Below, in pieces: positions 26,711-35,382 of a stretch of DNA of 53,945 nucleotides. The translations under genes were made by a program, and so were the position numbers. This DNA is from an uncultured Collinsella sp. Lineage in GTDB: Bacteria > Actinomycetota > Coriobacteriia > Coriobacteriales > Coriobacteriaceae. The DNA lies in NCBI GenBank assembly GCA_902488525.1, contig CABTWP010000007.1, positions 1 to 53,945 of the forward strand, given 5' to 3'. Position 1 is the stretch's first letter, and every line of letters begins with the position of its first letter. Under the pieces are notes generated by a model. It saw nothing but the letters and a program-made list of their open reading frames with translations. It was not told the origin of the DNA and did not search any database.

Positions 26711-27280
26711 ATGTCTGAAGAGATCATCGAGGATATGCTTGAGGAGGTTGCCCCGCAGGTCGCGGGCGATTATCCCGAGATTGCACAGCGCTACAAGGCT
26801 GGTGAAGAGCTGACCGATGAGGAGCTCGACACCATTGCCGATGTTGCGATTTCCATCCTGCGTTCCATCCTTTCGCACTTCGATGCCGCCAACTCTCCTA
26901 TCGATGAGTATGAGGGCGACGAGGGTGAGCTGATTTTGGATGTAACGGCTCCCGACCTTGCTGTTCTCATTGGCCGTCATGGTCGCACTCTTGATGCTCT
27001 TCAGGTTATGTTCTCTTTGCTGGTGAGCCGCAAGCTTGGCTTTAGGTATCCGGTTGTAGTGGACGTCGAGGGATACAAGAGTCGCCGTCAGGATAAGGTC
27101 GCCTCCATGGCTCAGTCTGCTGCCGAGCGTGCCATCCGCACTCATAAGAGTGTTTCGCTTCCGCCCATGAATGCCTACGAGCGCCGACTGGTTCACATTG
27201 CACTTCGTGGCAACGATGCAGTCGATACTCATTCTGAGGGTTCTGACCCTGATCGCCATGTGGTGATTGTTGCTCGATAG
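26711..27280 (+). CDS. jag: Jag/KhpB RNA-binding protein (KH and R3H domains)
   Basis: A 189-residue protein: an acidic N-terminal domain, a KH domain (DLAVLIGRHGRTLDALQVM, about 97-115) and an R3H domain (NAYERRLVHIAL, about 158-169). Partner of YidC in gene order; KhpB proteins bind RNA and affect cell division. The start is ATG 26711, with GGAG seven bases upstream. A strong terminator follows. Confidence 0.95.
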   Translation: MSEEIIEDMLEEVAPQVAGDYPEIAQRYKAGEELTDEELDTIADVAISILRSILSHFDAANSPIDEYEGDEGELILDVTAPDLAVLIGRHGRTLDALQVMFSLLVSRKLGFRYPVVVDVEGYKSRRQDKVASMAQSAAERAIRTHKSVSLPPMNAYERRLVHIALRGNDAVDTHSEGSDPDRHVVIVAR

Positions 27281-27300
27281 TCTACTCGAGCTTATGCTAG

Positions 27301-27330
27301 GGGGACGTGGTTTCCACGTCCCCTTTTTTT
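27301..27330 (+). terminator. Terminator after jag
   Basis: GGGGACGTGG-TTT-CCACGTCCCC followed by TTTTTTT. It separates the rpmH-jag unit from rsmG. Confidence 0.92.
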
Positions 27331-27376
27331 GTCAAAAGTTCTCGATACGCTGATTTTTGTCAGAAAGGAGCTTCTG

Positions 27377-28114
27377 TTGTTTGTACTTACCGATCAGCAG
27401 GCTGACGAGATGTTGAGTCGCCTAACTTCTTATTGCAAAGAATATTCCTTGAGCGTAACTGATATTGAGCTGAGGAAATGTATCCAGCATTTGGATTTGG
27501 TTCTAGAAACAAATAAGACAACCAATCTCACCCGTATTCTTAACGTAGAAGATGCTGCCGTACTTCATATCCTCGACTCACTTGTTTTGCTCCCCTATAT
27601 CAATAAGGCTCCTGAGGGAGCTTTGCTCGATATGGGAACAGGTGCGGGCTTCCCTGGTATTCCATTAACCATAACCACGCATCGTAAAGCTACTTATATT
27701 GACTCTGTTGGCAAGAAGGTTGATGCGGTTAATTCCTTTGTCCATGCTCTTGGATTGAAACATGCTCATGCGGTTCATGATCGTCTTGAAGAATATGCTC
27801 GAAGCCATAAGAAGCAGTTCTCCGTTGTAACCGCCCGTGCACTGGCCCCTCTACCGATTCTTGTTGAGTATGCGGCTCCGTACCTCAAGGATGGAGGGCT
27901 ATTTGTTATCACCAAGGGCAATCCTTCGGATGAGGAGCTTGCTTCCGGCATGTCAGCAGCTAAGATTTGCGGCTTCACTTTGCTTCTGAATGACGCAATT
28001 GATTTGCCTGAAGGCTTGGGTCACAGGGAGTTCATTGTTCTTAAGAAGAGTCATTCAGCATCCGTTTCATTGCCTCGTGCAAATGGCATGGCAAAGAAGA
28101 ATCCGCTTGCCTAG
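27377..28114 (+). CDS. rsmG: 16S rRNA (guanine527-N7)-methyltransferase RsmG
   Basis: A 245-residue protein. The SAM-binding motif LLDMGTGAGFPGIPL lies near residues 80-94 and VVTARALAPLPILVEY follows. RsmG modifies G527 of 16S rRNA; loss gives low-level streptomycin resistance. The start is TTG 27377, because AAAGGAG is placed seven bases before it; an upstream TTG at 27329 would lie in the T-run of the terminator. From here to parB the codon choice is more AT-rich than in the flanking genes. Confidence 0.93.
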   Translation: MFVLTDQQADEMLSRLTSYCKEYSLSVTDIELRKCIQHLDLVLETNKTTNLTRILNVEDAAVLHILDSLVLLPYINKAPEGALLDMGTGAGFPGIPLTITTHRKATYIDSVGKKVDAVNSFVHALGLKHAHAVHDRLEEYARSHKKQFSVVTARALAPLPILVEYAAPYLKDGGLFVITKGNPSDEELASGMSAAKICGFTLLLNDAIDLPEGLGHREFIVLKKSHSASVSLPRANGMAKKNPLA

Positions 28115-28115
28115 A

Positions 28116-28131
28116 TGTTTCACGTGAAACA
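28116..28131. promoter_or_regulatory. parS: parS site 1
   Basis: TGTTTCACGTGAAACA, a perfect 16-bp palindrome and the known ParB target consensus. It starts right after the rsmG stop. Confidence 0.96.
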
Positions 28132-28154
28132 TAATGGATACTAGCAGCTTGCAG

Positions 28155-28170
28155 TGTTTCACGTGAAACA
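28155..28170. promoter_or_regulatory. parS: parS site 2
   Basis: A second perfect TGTTTCACGTGAAACA, exactly 39 bases after site 1. Confidence 0.96.
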
Positions 28171-28193
28171 TAGCAGTTGCTATCGATTCGGAA

Positions 28194-28209
28194 TGTTTCA
28201 CGTGAAACA
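28194..28209. promoter_or_regulatory. parS: parS site 3
   Basis: A third perfect copy, again 39 bases on and 40 bases before parA. ParB bound here could also affect par transcription. Confidence 0.96.
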
Positions 28210-28248
28210 TCCTCCGTTTGACAGCTTTAATACACACCAGGAGGGACC

Positions 28249-29049
28249 GTGGGATTTCGCGACGTTAAGCGTTCTAAGAGCGCAAAAGACACGCGTATCA
28301 TTGCAATCATCAATCAAAAAGGCGGCGTCGGTAAGTCAACGACGGCTGTAAACCTTGCAGCGGCACTGGGTGAGCAGGGTCGTAAGACACTGATTGTCGA
28401 TTTTGATCCGCAGGGAAACAGCACCAGTGGATTCGGAATTGAAAAAGAAGACCTTGATCACTGCATCTATGATGCATTGTTGAATGATGTGCCGGCAGAA
28501 TCGCTTGTTCTTGATACAAATTGCAAAAAGGTATTCGTAATTCCGGCTACAATTCAGCTTGCAGGCGCGGAAATTGAACTCGTAAGCGCAATTGCTCGTG
28601 AAACCCGTCTCAAAGATTTGCTTGAGCCGATTCAGGACGAGTTCGATTTTATTTTCATTGACTGCCCTCCTTCGCTCGGCCTGCTTACTATCAACGCTTT
28701 GACCGCAGCAGACAGCGTTTTGATTCCGATCCAGTGCGAGTATTACGCACTCGAGGGCGTTACGAAGCTGCTTGAGTCAATGAAGATGGTCAAATCTCGT
28801 CTGAACAAGGGCTTAGACACCTACGGTGTGCTTATGACCATGTATGACTCGCGTACTTCTCTATCGAATCAGGTTGTTGAGGAGGTTCAATCGTACTTTG
28901 GTGATAAGGCATTTAAGACGTTGATCCCCCGTACGGTTAAAATCTCCGAAGCTCCGTCTTTTGGGGAACCGGTAATTACCTATGCACCTCAAAATAAGGG
29001 TGCAAAAGCATATATGAACCTTGCAAAAGAGGTGATCAAGCGTGCCTAG
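28249..29049 (+). CDS. parA: Chromosome-partitioning ATPase ParA (Soj)
   Basis: A 266-residue protein. The deviant Walker A KGGVGKSTT lies at about 24-32, Walker A' IVDFDPQGNSTSG and Walker B FIDCPPSLGLLT follow. ParA moves ParB-parS complexes and in some bacteria regulates DnaA. The GTG start at 28249 has AGGAGG upstream. It overlaps parB by eight bases. Confidence 0.97.
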   Translation: MGFRDVKRSKSAKDTRIIAIINQKGGVGKSTTAVNLAAALGEQGRKTLIVDFDPQGNSTSGFGIEKEDLDHCIYDALLNDVPAESLVLDTNCKKVFVIPATIQLAGAEIELVSAIARETRLKDLLEPIQDEFDFIFIDCPPSLGLLTINALTAADSVLIPIQCEYYALEGVTKLLESMKMVKSRLNKGLDTYGVLMTMYDSRTSLSNQVVEEVQSYFGDKAFKTLIPRTVKISEAPSFGEPVITYAPQNKGAKAYMNLAKEVIKRA

Positions 29050-29947
29050 TGTAAAGAAACGTGGCGGATTGGGACGTGGACTCAATGCTTTGGTCTCAGA
29101 GGCCGAGTATGAGACCGGTGGTTCGGCTGCATCGGCTTCGAATGCCGCATCTGAAACAAAACTACCTATTGAGGATATCGTTCCCAACCCTAATCAGCCG
29201 CGAATTCACTTTAACGAAACTGAACTTCGTGAGTTGAGCGAATCAATCCAAGAACATGGCGTCTTGCAGCCGCTTTTGGTTCGCAAGCATGGAAACGGCT
29301 ATGAGATCATCGCTGGTGAGCGTCGTTACCAAGCGTCAAAGCTTGCTGGTCTTGAGGAGCTGCCTGTCATCATTAAAGATGTTAATGATGAAGAGATGCT
29401 TGCTCTTGCACTTATCGAAAACCTTCAGCGTTCTGATCTGAATCCCGTCGAAGAGGCTAAGGGCTATCGCCAGCTTATCGATGCCAGCGGTATGACCCAG
29501 GAGGCATTGTCGAAGGCAGTAAGCAAGTCACGCTCTGCAATTACAAACTCGCTGCGCCTTCTCGATCTCCCTGAAGTTGTTCAGCAGATGATTTTTGAGG
29601 GCAAACTTACTGCTGGTCATGCACGTGCGATTCTTGCAGTTCCCTATGAGGACGCTCGAATTCGACTTGCAGAGAAGGTTGTTGCAGAGGGTCTTTCCGT
29701 CAGAGCGACAGAAAATCTTGCTCCGTTGTTTTCTGCCGGAGAGACACCTAAGACGCCGAGACCCGCAACGCCTCAGTCTTTTAAAAAGGCTGCTCGTGTG
29801 CTTCGTCAGGTATTTAATACCAACGTGCGTGTGAAGAGCTCGCGTGGAAAGAACAAGATTGAGATTGAGTTTAAAGACGAGGAAGAGCTCTCTCGTATTC
29901 TTGGCGAAATGATTCAGTTTGATCAAGGAGACCAAGATGAGGAATAA
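29042..29947 (+). CDS. parB: Chromosome-partitioning protein ParB (Spo0J)
   Basis: A 301-residue protein. The CTP-binding region shows NPNQPRIHF and GERRYQASKLAG (the GERR box), then ENLQRSDLNPVEEAKGY and a central HTH (TQEALSKAVSKSRSAITNSLRLL), with a C-terminal dimerisation end. It clamps and spreads from parS. GTG start, coupled to parA. Its last bases overlap the next small gene. Confidence 0.97.
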   Translation: MPSVKKRGGLGRGLNALVSEAEYETGGSAASASNAASETKLPIEDIVPNPNQPRIHFNETELRELSESIQEHGVLQPLLVRKHGNGYEIIAGERRYQASKLAGLEELPVIIKDVNDEEMLALALIENLQRSDLNPVEEAKGYRQLIDASGMTQEALSKAVSKSRSAITNSLRLLDLPEVVQQMIFEGKLTAGHARAILAVPYEDARIRLAEKVVAEGLSVRATENLAPLFSAGETPKTPRPATPQSFKKAARVLRQVFNTNVRVKSSRGKNKIEIEFKDEEELSRILGEMIQFDQGDQDEE

Positions 29948-30191
29948 GATTTTAACTGCGATTGCATTGGCGACAACCGTCGCGGCTGGTGCCTTTGCTG
30001 GCTATAAGATCGCGACAGACGATGAGCTTCGAGGTCGTTTGCTTCGTGGTGCGCAGGTTATCGTCGATACTTCCAAGAAGAAAATGGATGTTATGACAGA
30101 AGATGTTGCAATGCGTACTGCTCAGGTAACGAAGAATCCAAAGATTAATCAAGGTTGGGTTAGCAACCAATGGGAAAATGTAGGTTATTAG
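29937..30191 (+). CDS. Small membrane-anchored protein of the par operon
   Basis: An 84-residue protein: one N-terminal hydrophobic helix (about 4-24, with AAGAFAGY) and a charged soluble remainder with a KKKMDVMTEDV stretch, similar in style to YtxH-type proteins but not recognised. ATG 29937 has AAGGAG seven bases upstream and lies inside the parB end (11-base overlap), so it is cotranslated with parB. A possible membrane link for the segregation machinery is speculation. Confidence 0.7.
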   Translation: MRNKILTAIALATTVAAGAFAGYKIATDDELRGRLLRGAQVIVDTSKKKMDVMTEDVAMRTAQVTKNPKINQGWVSNQWENVGY

Positions 30192-30199
30192 GTACCTAA
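30188..30199. promoter_or_regulatory. 12-bp palindrome TTAGGTACCTAA, copy 2
   Basis: It overlaps the stop codon of the small par-operon gene. The identical core occurs at 26684-26695. Confidence 0.4.
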
Positions 30200-30220
30200 C
30201 AATTACTCAGCATATTTTGA

Positions 30221-30260
30221 GGGGTCCTTGTCTGATTCACGAGACAAGGACCCCTTATTT
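30221..30260 (+). terminator. Terminator of the par operon
   Basis: A perfect 13-bp stem GGGGTCCTTGTCT/AGACAAGGACCCC, then TTATTTT. Confidence 0.9.
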
Positions 30261-30316
30261 TGGCCGTAAAAAATGGGACAGGTAGCAGCTGATTCAAAAT
30301 TAATGTCAATAATTGA

Positions 30317-30353
30317 AACGACCCCGGTTGCATATTCTGCAACCGGGGTCGTT
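30317..30353 (-). terminator. Hairpin downstream of rlmN
   Basis: A perfect 16-bp stem (AACGACCCCGGTTGCA and its complement) with loop TATTC, followed on the minus strand by a TTTCAATTATT tract. It ends the rlmN transcript. Confidence 0.75.
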
Positions 30354-30356
30354 CGA

Positions 30357-30372
30357 TGTTTCACATGAAACG
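30357..30372. promoter_or_regulatory. Degenerate parS-like site
   Basis: TGTTTCACATGAAACG matches parS at 14 of 16 positions, in the gap after rlmN about 2.2 kb from the triple array. Confidence 0.35.
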
Positions 30373-30390
30373 TTTTGGGGTGCAGCTCCC

Positions 30391-31443
30391 CTATGCGTTC
30401 TTCTGAACTTTGAAGCGCTGCTTAAGCTGTCCGCAAGCAGCGTCAATATCGTTACCACGGGAGTTACGAATCGTGGTCTCGATGCCACGGGACTCAAGAC
30501 GACGCTGAAGATCCTCAACCTTATGAATCGGCGAAGGCTTGAGCGGGCTGCCCTCGATGTCGTTAAGCTGAATCAGGTTAACGTGGCACAACGTTCCCTC
30601 GCAGAAGTCGCAGAGCGCCTGCATCTCGGGATTCGTATCGTTGACGCCTTCGATCATGGCATACTCATAGGTCGGGCGGCGGCCAGTCTTCTCGGTGTAG
30701 AGTTGAAGCGCCTCGTGAAGGCGAAGTAGCGTGTACTTCTTAACACCGGGCATAAGCTTATTGCGTGTCGACTGGATGGCGGAATGCAGGGAAACGGCAA
30801 GCGTGAACTGTTCAGGGATGTCGGCAAATTTGCGAATACCGGGAATAACGCCGCTGGTAGAGACGGTGAGGTGACGAGCACCGATACCGATGCCATCGGG
30901 GTCGTTGAGGATTCGCAACGCCTTGAGAACCTCGTCGTAGTTGGCAAACGGCTCACCCTGGCCCATGAAGACAACGCTCGTGGCGCGCTCGCCAAAGTCG
31001 TTGGATACATGAAGTACCTGGTCGACGATCTCTTGAGCGGTCAGAGAGCGCTTGAGGCCGTTGAGACCGGTAGCGCAAAAGGCACAGCCCATGCCACAGC
31101 CTGCCTGGGTGGAAACGCAGACGGAAAGCTTGTTACGACGGGGCATGCCGACGGTCTCGACGGAAACGCCGTCGTGGTACTCGAGCAGATACTTGCGAGA
31201 GCCATCTTTGGAAACCTGCTTGGTGAGTTCAGTCGGCGTGTCAAAGGTAAAAGCCTCTTTAAGCTGCTCGCGGAAAGCCTTGGGAAGGTTGGTCATATCG
31301 TCAAACGAACAAACGTTCTTCTCAAAGACCCATTCGATGAGCTGCTTCGCGCGGAAGGCGGGCTGGCCAAGCTCGGCCACGAGCTCGCGAATATCGTTTT
31401 GGCTCAAGTCGCGAATGTCCTGAGATTTAGTCCTGGGATTCAT
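30391..31443 (-). CDS. rlmN: 23S rRNA/tRNA (adenine-C2)-methyltransferase RlmN
   Basis: A 350-residue radical-SAM enzyme. The cluster motif CGMGCAFC lies near residues 118-125, followed by GLKRSLTAQEIVDQV and VVFMGQGEPFANYD. The catalytic Cys region near the C terminus reads RNSRGNDIDAACGQL. It methylates C2 of A2503 in 23S rRNA and A37 of some tRNAs. It is divergent from ddl. Confidence 0.97.
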   Translation of the reverse strand: MNPRTKSQDIRDLSQNDIRELVAELGQPAFRAKQLIEWVFEKNVCSFDDMTNLPKAFREQLKEAFTFDTPTELTKQVSKDGSRKYLLEYHDGVSVETVGMPRRNKLSVCVSTQAGCGMGCAFCATGLNGLKRSLTAQEIVDQVLHVSNDFGERATSVVFMGQGEPFANYDEVLKALRILNDPDGIGIGARHLTVSTSGVIPGIRKFADIPEQFTLAVSLHSAIQSTRNKLMPGVKKYTLLRLHEALQLYTEKTGRRPTYEYAMIEGVNDTNPEMQALCDFCEGTLCHVNLIQLNDIEGSPLKPSPIHKVEDLQRRLESRGIETTIRNSRGNDIDAACGQLKQRFKVQKNA

Positions 31444-31528
31444 GGAAGCCTTTCGATTTTGGGGAAACGTAGAGGGTATCGCTACAATATGGTATCAGCT
31501 GCAGAAATTATAGAGGAGGAGTCTGCCC

Positions 31529-32494
31529 ATGCCGGGTAAAAGCCTAGAGAACATGCACGTAGCGGTCTTGGCGGGCGGTCATTCCGCTGAGCGCGAGATC
31601 TCGCTCAATTCGGGAAAGAACGTCGTGGTTGCCTTGAAGGAGGCCGGCTACACTTCGGTGGAGCTGCTCGACACGGCTGCCGATGATTTTATGGTAACCA
31701 TGGCGACCGGCGGCTTCGACGTGGCGTTTATCGCCATGCACGGTGCCGGCGGCGAGGATGGCGCCATGCAGGGCGCCATGGAGACCCTGGGTATCCCCTA
31801 CACGGCCTCGGGCGTGCTTGCCAGCGCCTGCGGTGCCGACAAGGAGGTCTCTAAGCTCCTGTACGCCAAGGCGGGCATTCCCATTGCCCCCGGCCTCGCG
31901 CTCGAGGTGGGCGATGAAGTCGATATCGATCATATCGTCGAGGTTTGTGGCGAGCGCTGCTTTGTGAAGCCGGCCGTCAACGGTTCCAGCTATGGCATTT
32001 CCCTGGTCCATGAGCCTTCCGAGCTGCCCGCGGCAATCGCCAAGGCGTTTGCGTACGGCGACAAAGTGCTGGTCGAGAAGTGCATCGAGGGTACCGAGAT
32101 CACCGTCGGTGTGTACGGCGAGGACGACGTGCGCGCTCTGCCGATTGTCGAGATTCGCAAACCCGAGGACTGCGAGTTCTACGATCTGGACGTGAAATAT
32201 GTCGACCCTACGGACATCCATCGCATTCCGGCGCAGATTTCACCCGAGAATTACACTCGCGCTCAGGAGCTTGCCTGCGCTGCTCACAAGGCCCTCGGTT
32301 GCCTGGGTATCTCGCGCAGCGACTTTATTGTGAGTGAGGACGGCCCCGTCATCCTCGAGACCAATACCATTCCCGGCATGACCGATACGTCGCTGTATCC
32401 GGATGAGATCCGCCACACCGACGACATGACGTTCCCGCAGGTCTGTGACAGCCTGATCCGTATGGGCCTTCGTCGAGCGGGCATTGCATGCTAA
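31529..32494 (+). CDS. ddl: D-alanine--D-alanine ligase
   Basis: A 321-residue ATP-grasp ligase: AVLAGGHSAEREISLNSG (start), MHGAGGEDGAMQG, FVKPAVNGSSYGIS and the metal site ILETNTIPGMT. It makes the D-Ala-D-Ala of peptidoglycan. ATG 31529 has GAGGAGGAG upstream. It overlaps the next gene by seven bases. Confidence 0.96.
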   Translation: MPGKSLENMHVAVLAGGHSAEREISLNSGKNVVVALKEAGYTSVELLDTAADDFMVTMATGGFDVAFIAMHGAGGEDGAMQGAMETLGIPYTASGVLASACGADKEVSKLLYAKAGIPIAPGLALEVGDEVDIDHIVEVCGERCFVKPAVNGSSYGISLVHEPSELPAAIAKAFAYGDKVLVEKCIEGTEITVGVYGEDDVRALPIVEIRKPEDCEFYDLDVKYVDPTDIHRIPAQISPENYTRAQELACAAHKALGCLGISRSDFIVSEDGPVILETNTIPGMTDTSLYPDEIRHTDDMTFPQVCDSLIRMGLRRAGIAC

Positions 32495-35382
32495 TCGAGG
32501 ACGCGGTTTCGTCAGGAACGCCGCAGTTTGTCATCGACTCCTATGCCACGCTTGCCGAACGCGCCAAAACGCAGTCCTTCGGCCTTATCGAGGAAGATGT
32601 GATCGTCCTCGATACCGAGACCACAGGTCTTTCGGTGCAGGACAATGAGCTGATCGAGATCTCGGCGGCCCGTCTTTCGGGCCGCGAGGTCGTCGACCGC
32701 TTCGATACCTTCGTGCATCCCAAACAGCTGATTCCCGCCGAGATTACCGAGCTCACGAGCATTACAAATGCCGATGTGGCAGATGCCCCGTCGGCCGTTG
32801 AGGCCGTAGCCGCTCTCGCCGATTTTGTCGGTGGTTGCCCGGTAATCGCACATAACGCCACGTTCGACCGCTCGTTTATCGAGTCGGTCAAAGGCGGCGT
32901 CAACGTGAGCGATATTTGGATCGATTCGCTGGCGCTGTCGCGCATCGCGTTTCCGCGCCTGGCCTCGCACAAGCTGTCTTTTATGGCCGATCTGTTTGGC
33001 TGTGACTCGGTATCACACCGTGCCAATGCCGACGTCGACGCCCTGTGTGGCGTATGGCGCGTGTTGCTCGTGGCACTCACCGACTTGCCCCAGGGCCTCA
33101 TGGCGCGCCTAGCCGACATGCATCCGGACGTGCCTTGGTCCTATCGTCCAATCTTCTCATTCTTGGCGGGGCAGAACCCTGGTTATATCTTCTCTCTCAG
33201 CGCCGCTCGTGCTGACGTTCTCAAGGCCGATCGCGCCGACGATCGGGTGGACGCCGACGAACTGCCGGTACTCAAGATGCCGAGTCGTGAGGAGATTGAG
33301 GCAGACTATGCGCCAGGTGGCCTGGTCAATCGCATGTACCCCACCTACGAGCCGCGTGATGAGCAGATCGCGATGGCGCTCGAGGTCCGTGATGCGCTGG
33401 TCACGGGCACTCATCGTGTAATTGAGGCGGGCACAGGCGTCGGTAAATCGATGGCCTATCTGGTGTCTTTTGCCGAGGCAGCACGCCGTAACAACATTAC
33501 GGTTGGTATTGCGACCAAATCGAACAATCTTGCCGACCAGCTCATGTACCATGAGCTGCCAAAACTTGCCGAGCAACTGGACGGTGGCCTGTCATTTTGC
33601 GCTCTCAAGGGCTATGACCACTATCCGTGCCTGCGCAAGCTTGAGCGCATGAGTCGCGGCCAGGTCGAGATTACCACCAAGCGCGATCCGGCGGACACGC
33701 TCACGGCGGTCGCGGTCATTATGGCGTACGTCTGCCAATCAGCCGATGGCGACCTCGACTCACTTGGCATTCGGTGGCGCAGCGTCAACCGCCCCGACTT
33801 TACGACGGCCTCGCGCGAGTGTGCTCGTCGCCTCTGCCCGTTTTTCCCTGATAAATGTTTGGTCCACGGCGCTCGCCGTCGTGCGGCGCATGCCGATGTG
33901 GTGGTCACCAACCATTCCCTGCTGTTCCGCAATGTCGCGGCCGAGGGCAGGATTTTGCCTCCGATTCGTCATTGGGTAATCGACGAGGCCCATTCTATCG
34001 AGCGCGAGGCGCGCCGTCAGTGGGCGCGCGTGGTGTCGGCGGACGAATCACGCGTTCTGTTTGAGCGCCTGGGTGGCTCGAGCACCGGCGCGCTAAGCCA
34101 GGTTTCCCGTGATTTGGCAACCTCCGAGGGCTCTACGCTCTATCTGGGCCTTACTGCCAAGGCAACGTCGACGGTTGCGCGCGCGAGCATGGCAATCGCC
34201 GACGTGTTCGATGGCGTTCGCGAGCTCGGTCGCCGTGCCCGTGGGGGTTATGACAATGCCAATCTATGGATTGGCCCCGAGCTGCGCGAATCTGACGACT
34301 GGCATGATTTCTTACCGTCGGCCTACGCTGCCATCGATGCATTGGAACAAGCTGACAAGAGCGTCGACGCGCTGGTGCAGGCTGTCGCCGCCGACAAGCC
34401 CGAGGTTGTTGTCGACCTGGGCGATATCTCGCGCCGCCTACACGAGCTGGCCGAGAACCTCAAACTCATCATCGACGGCACCGATGAACACTACGTGTAT
34501 TCGCTGCAGGTCAATCGCAGGTTGCGTGCCGGCGGAGAGTCAATGACCGCAGAGCGCATCGACATTGGCGAGGCCTTGGCAACCGAGTGGCTGCCCGAGG
34601 TTCACACGGCTATCTTTGCCTCGGCGACCATGACGGTGTCCAAAAGCTTTGAACACTTTAACCACGCGGTCGGCCTCGATCGCATCGGTGCTTCGACATC
34701 CTCATCGCTGCACTTGGACTCGAGCTACGACTTTGATTCGAACATGGCTGTAGTCGTTGCGGGCGATATACCCGATCCGCGCGATCGTGAGAGCTATCTT
34801 ACGGCGCTCGAGCGCGTGCTGGTCGACGCCCATCTTGCCATGGGCGGATCGGTGCTCACGCTGTTCACCAATCGGCGCGACATGGAAGACCTGTACACCC
34901 GCGTTGAGCCCAAGATGGCCCGTGCGGGTCTGGAACTCAACTGCCAGCAGCGCAACTCATCTCCCCGTCGCCTGCGCGACCGGTTTATCAGCGAGCCGAC
35001 TTCATCGCTTTTTGCGCTTAAGGCCTTCTGGGAGGGATTCGACGCCAGCGGCGAGACGCTGCGCTGCGTCATCATTCCCAAGCTGCCGTTCTCGAGCCCC
35101 ACGGACCCGCTCTCGTGCGAGCGCAACCTGCGCGAAGACCGCGCTTGGGCGCGCTATTCGCTGCCCGAGGCGGTGCTCGAGGTCAAGCAGGCGGCCGGCC
35201 GCCTTATCCGCTCGTCGACCGATTGCGGCGTGCTGATTCTGGCCGACCCGCGCCTGGTGACGAAGGGCTACGGAAAGAAGTTCTTAACGTCGCTGCCCAC
35301 GAGCTCCTACCAGCGCATCGAATCGGCGCAGATCGGGCACTATCTGCAACTGTGGCGCGCACGCCACGAGCGGCGGCGCTAA
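32488..35382 (+). CDS. DinG-family helicase with N-terminal DnaQ-like exonuclease
   Basis: A 964-residue fusion. Residues about 33-195 are a DEDDh exonuclease: VLDTETTGL, HNATFDRSFIE and HRANADVDAL. From about 280 a superfamily 2 XPD/DinG helicase follows: Walker A EAGTGVGKSMAYL, DEAH box IDEAHSIE, and the last motifs AFWEGFDASGE and QAAGRLIRS. Four Cys between motifs I and II (YPCLRK ... CARRLCPFFPDKC) could hold a [4Fe-4S] cluster, which Bacillus DinG lacks. It is coupled to ddl and convergent with the WYL gene, with a four-base stop overlap. Probably acts in DNA repair. Confidence 0.88.
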   Translation: MLIEDAVSSGTPQFVIDSYATLAERAKTQSFGLIEEDVIVLDTETTGLSVQDNELIEISAARLSGREVVDRFDTFVHPKQLIPAEITELTSITNADVADAPSAVEAVAALADFVGGCPVIAHNATFDRSFIESVKGGVNVSDIWIDSLALSRIAFPRLASHKLSFMADLFGCDSVSHRANADVDALCGVWRVLLVALTDLPQGLMARLADMHPDVPWSYRPIFSFLAGQNPGYIFSLSAARADVLKADRADDRVDADELPVLKMPSREEIEADYAPGGLVNRMYPTYEPRDEQIAMALEVRDALVTGTHRVIEAGTGVGKSMAYLVSFAEAARRNNITVGIATKSNNLADQLMYHELPKLAEQLDGGLSFCALKGYDHYPCLRKLERMSRGQVEITTKRDPADTLTAVAVIMAYVCQSADGDLDSLGIRWRSVNRPDFTTASRECARRLCPFFPDKCLVHGARRRAAHADVVVTNHSLLFRNVAAEGRILPPIRHWVIDEAHSIEREARRQWARVVSADESRVLFERLGGSSTGALSQVSRDLATSEGSTLYLGLTAKATSTVARASMAIADVFDGVRELGRRARGGYDNANLWIGPELRESDDWHDFLPSAYAAIDALEQADKSVDALVQAVAADKPEVVVDLGDISRRLHELAENLKLIIDGTDEHYVYSLQVNRRLRAGGESMTAERIDIGEALATEWLPEVHTAIFASATMTVSKSFEHFNHAVGLDRIGASTSSSLHLDSSYDFDSNMAVVVAGDIPDPRDRESYLTALERVLVDAHLAMGGSVLTLFTNRRDMEDLYTRVEPKMARAGLELNCQQRNSSPRRLRDRFISEPTSSLFALKAFWEGFDASGETLRCVIIPKLPFSSPTDPLSCERNLREDRAWARYSLPEAVLEVKQAAGRLIRSSTDCGVLILADPRLVTKGYGKKFLTSLPTSSYQRIESAQIGHYLQLWRARHERRR

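Noticed and set aside
28116..28209. Regularly spaced repeats as a CRISPR array
   Set aside because: The repeats are parS palindromes; only three copies, 16 bp long, no cas genes.
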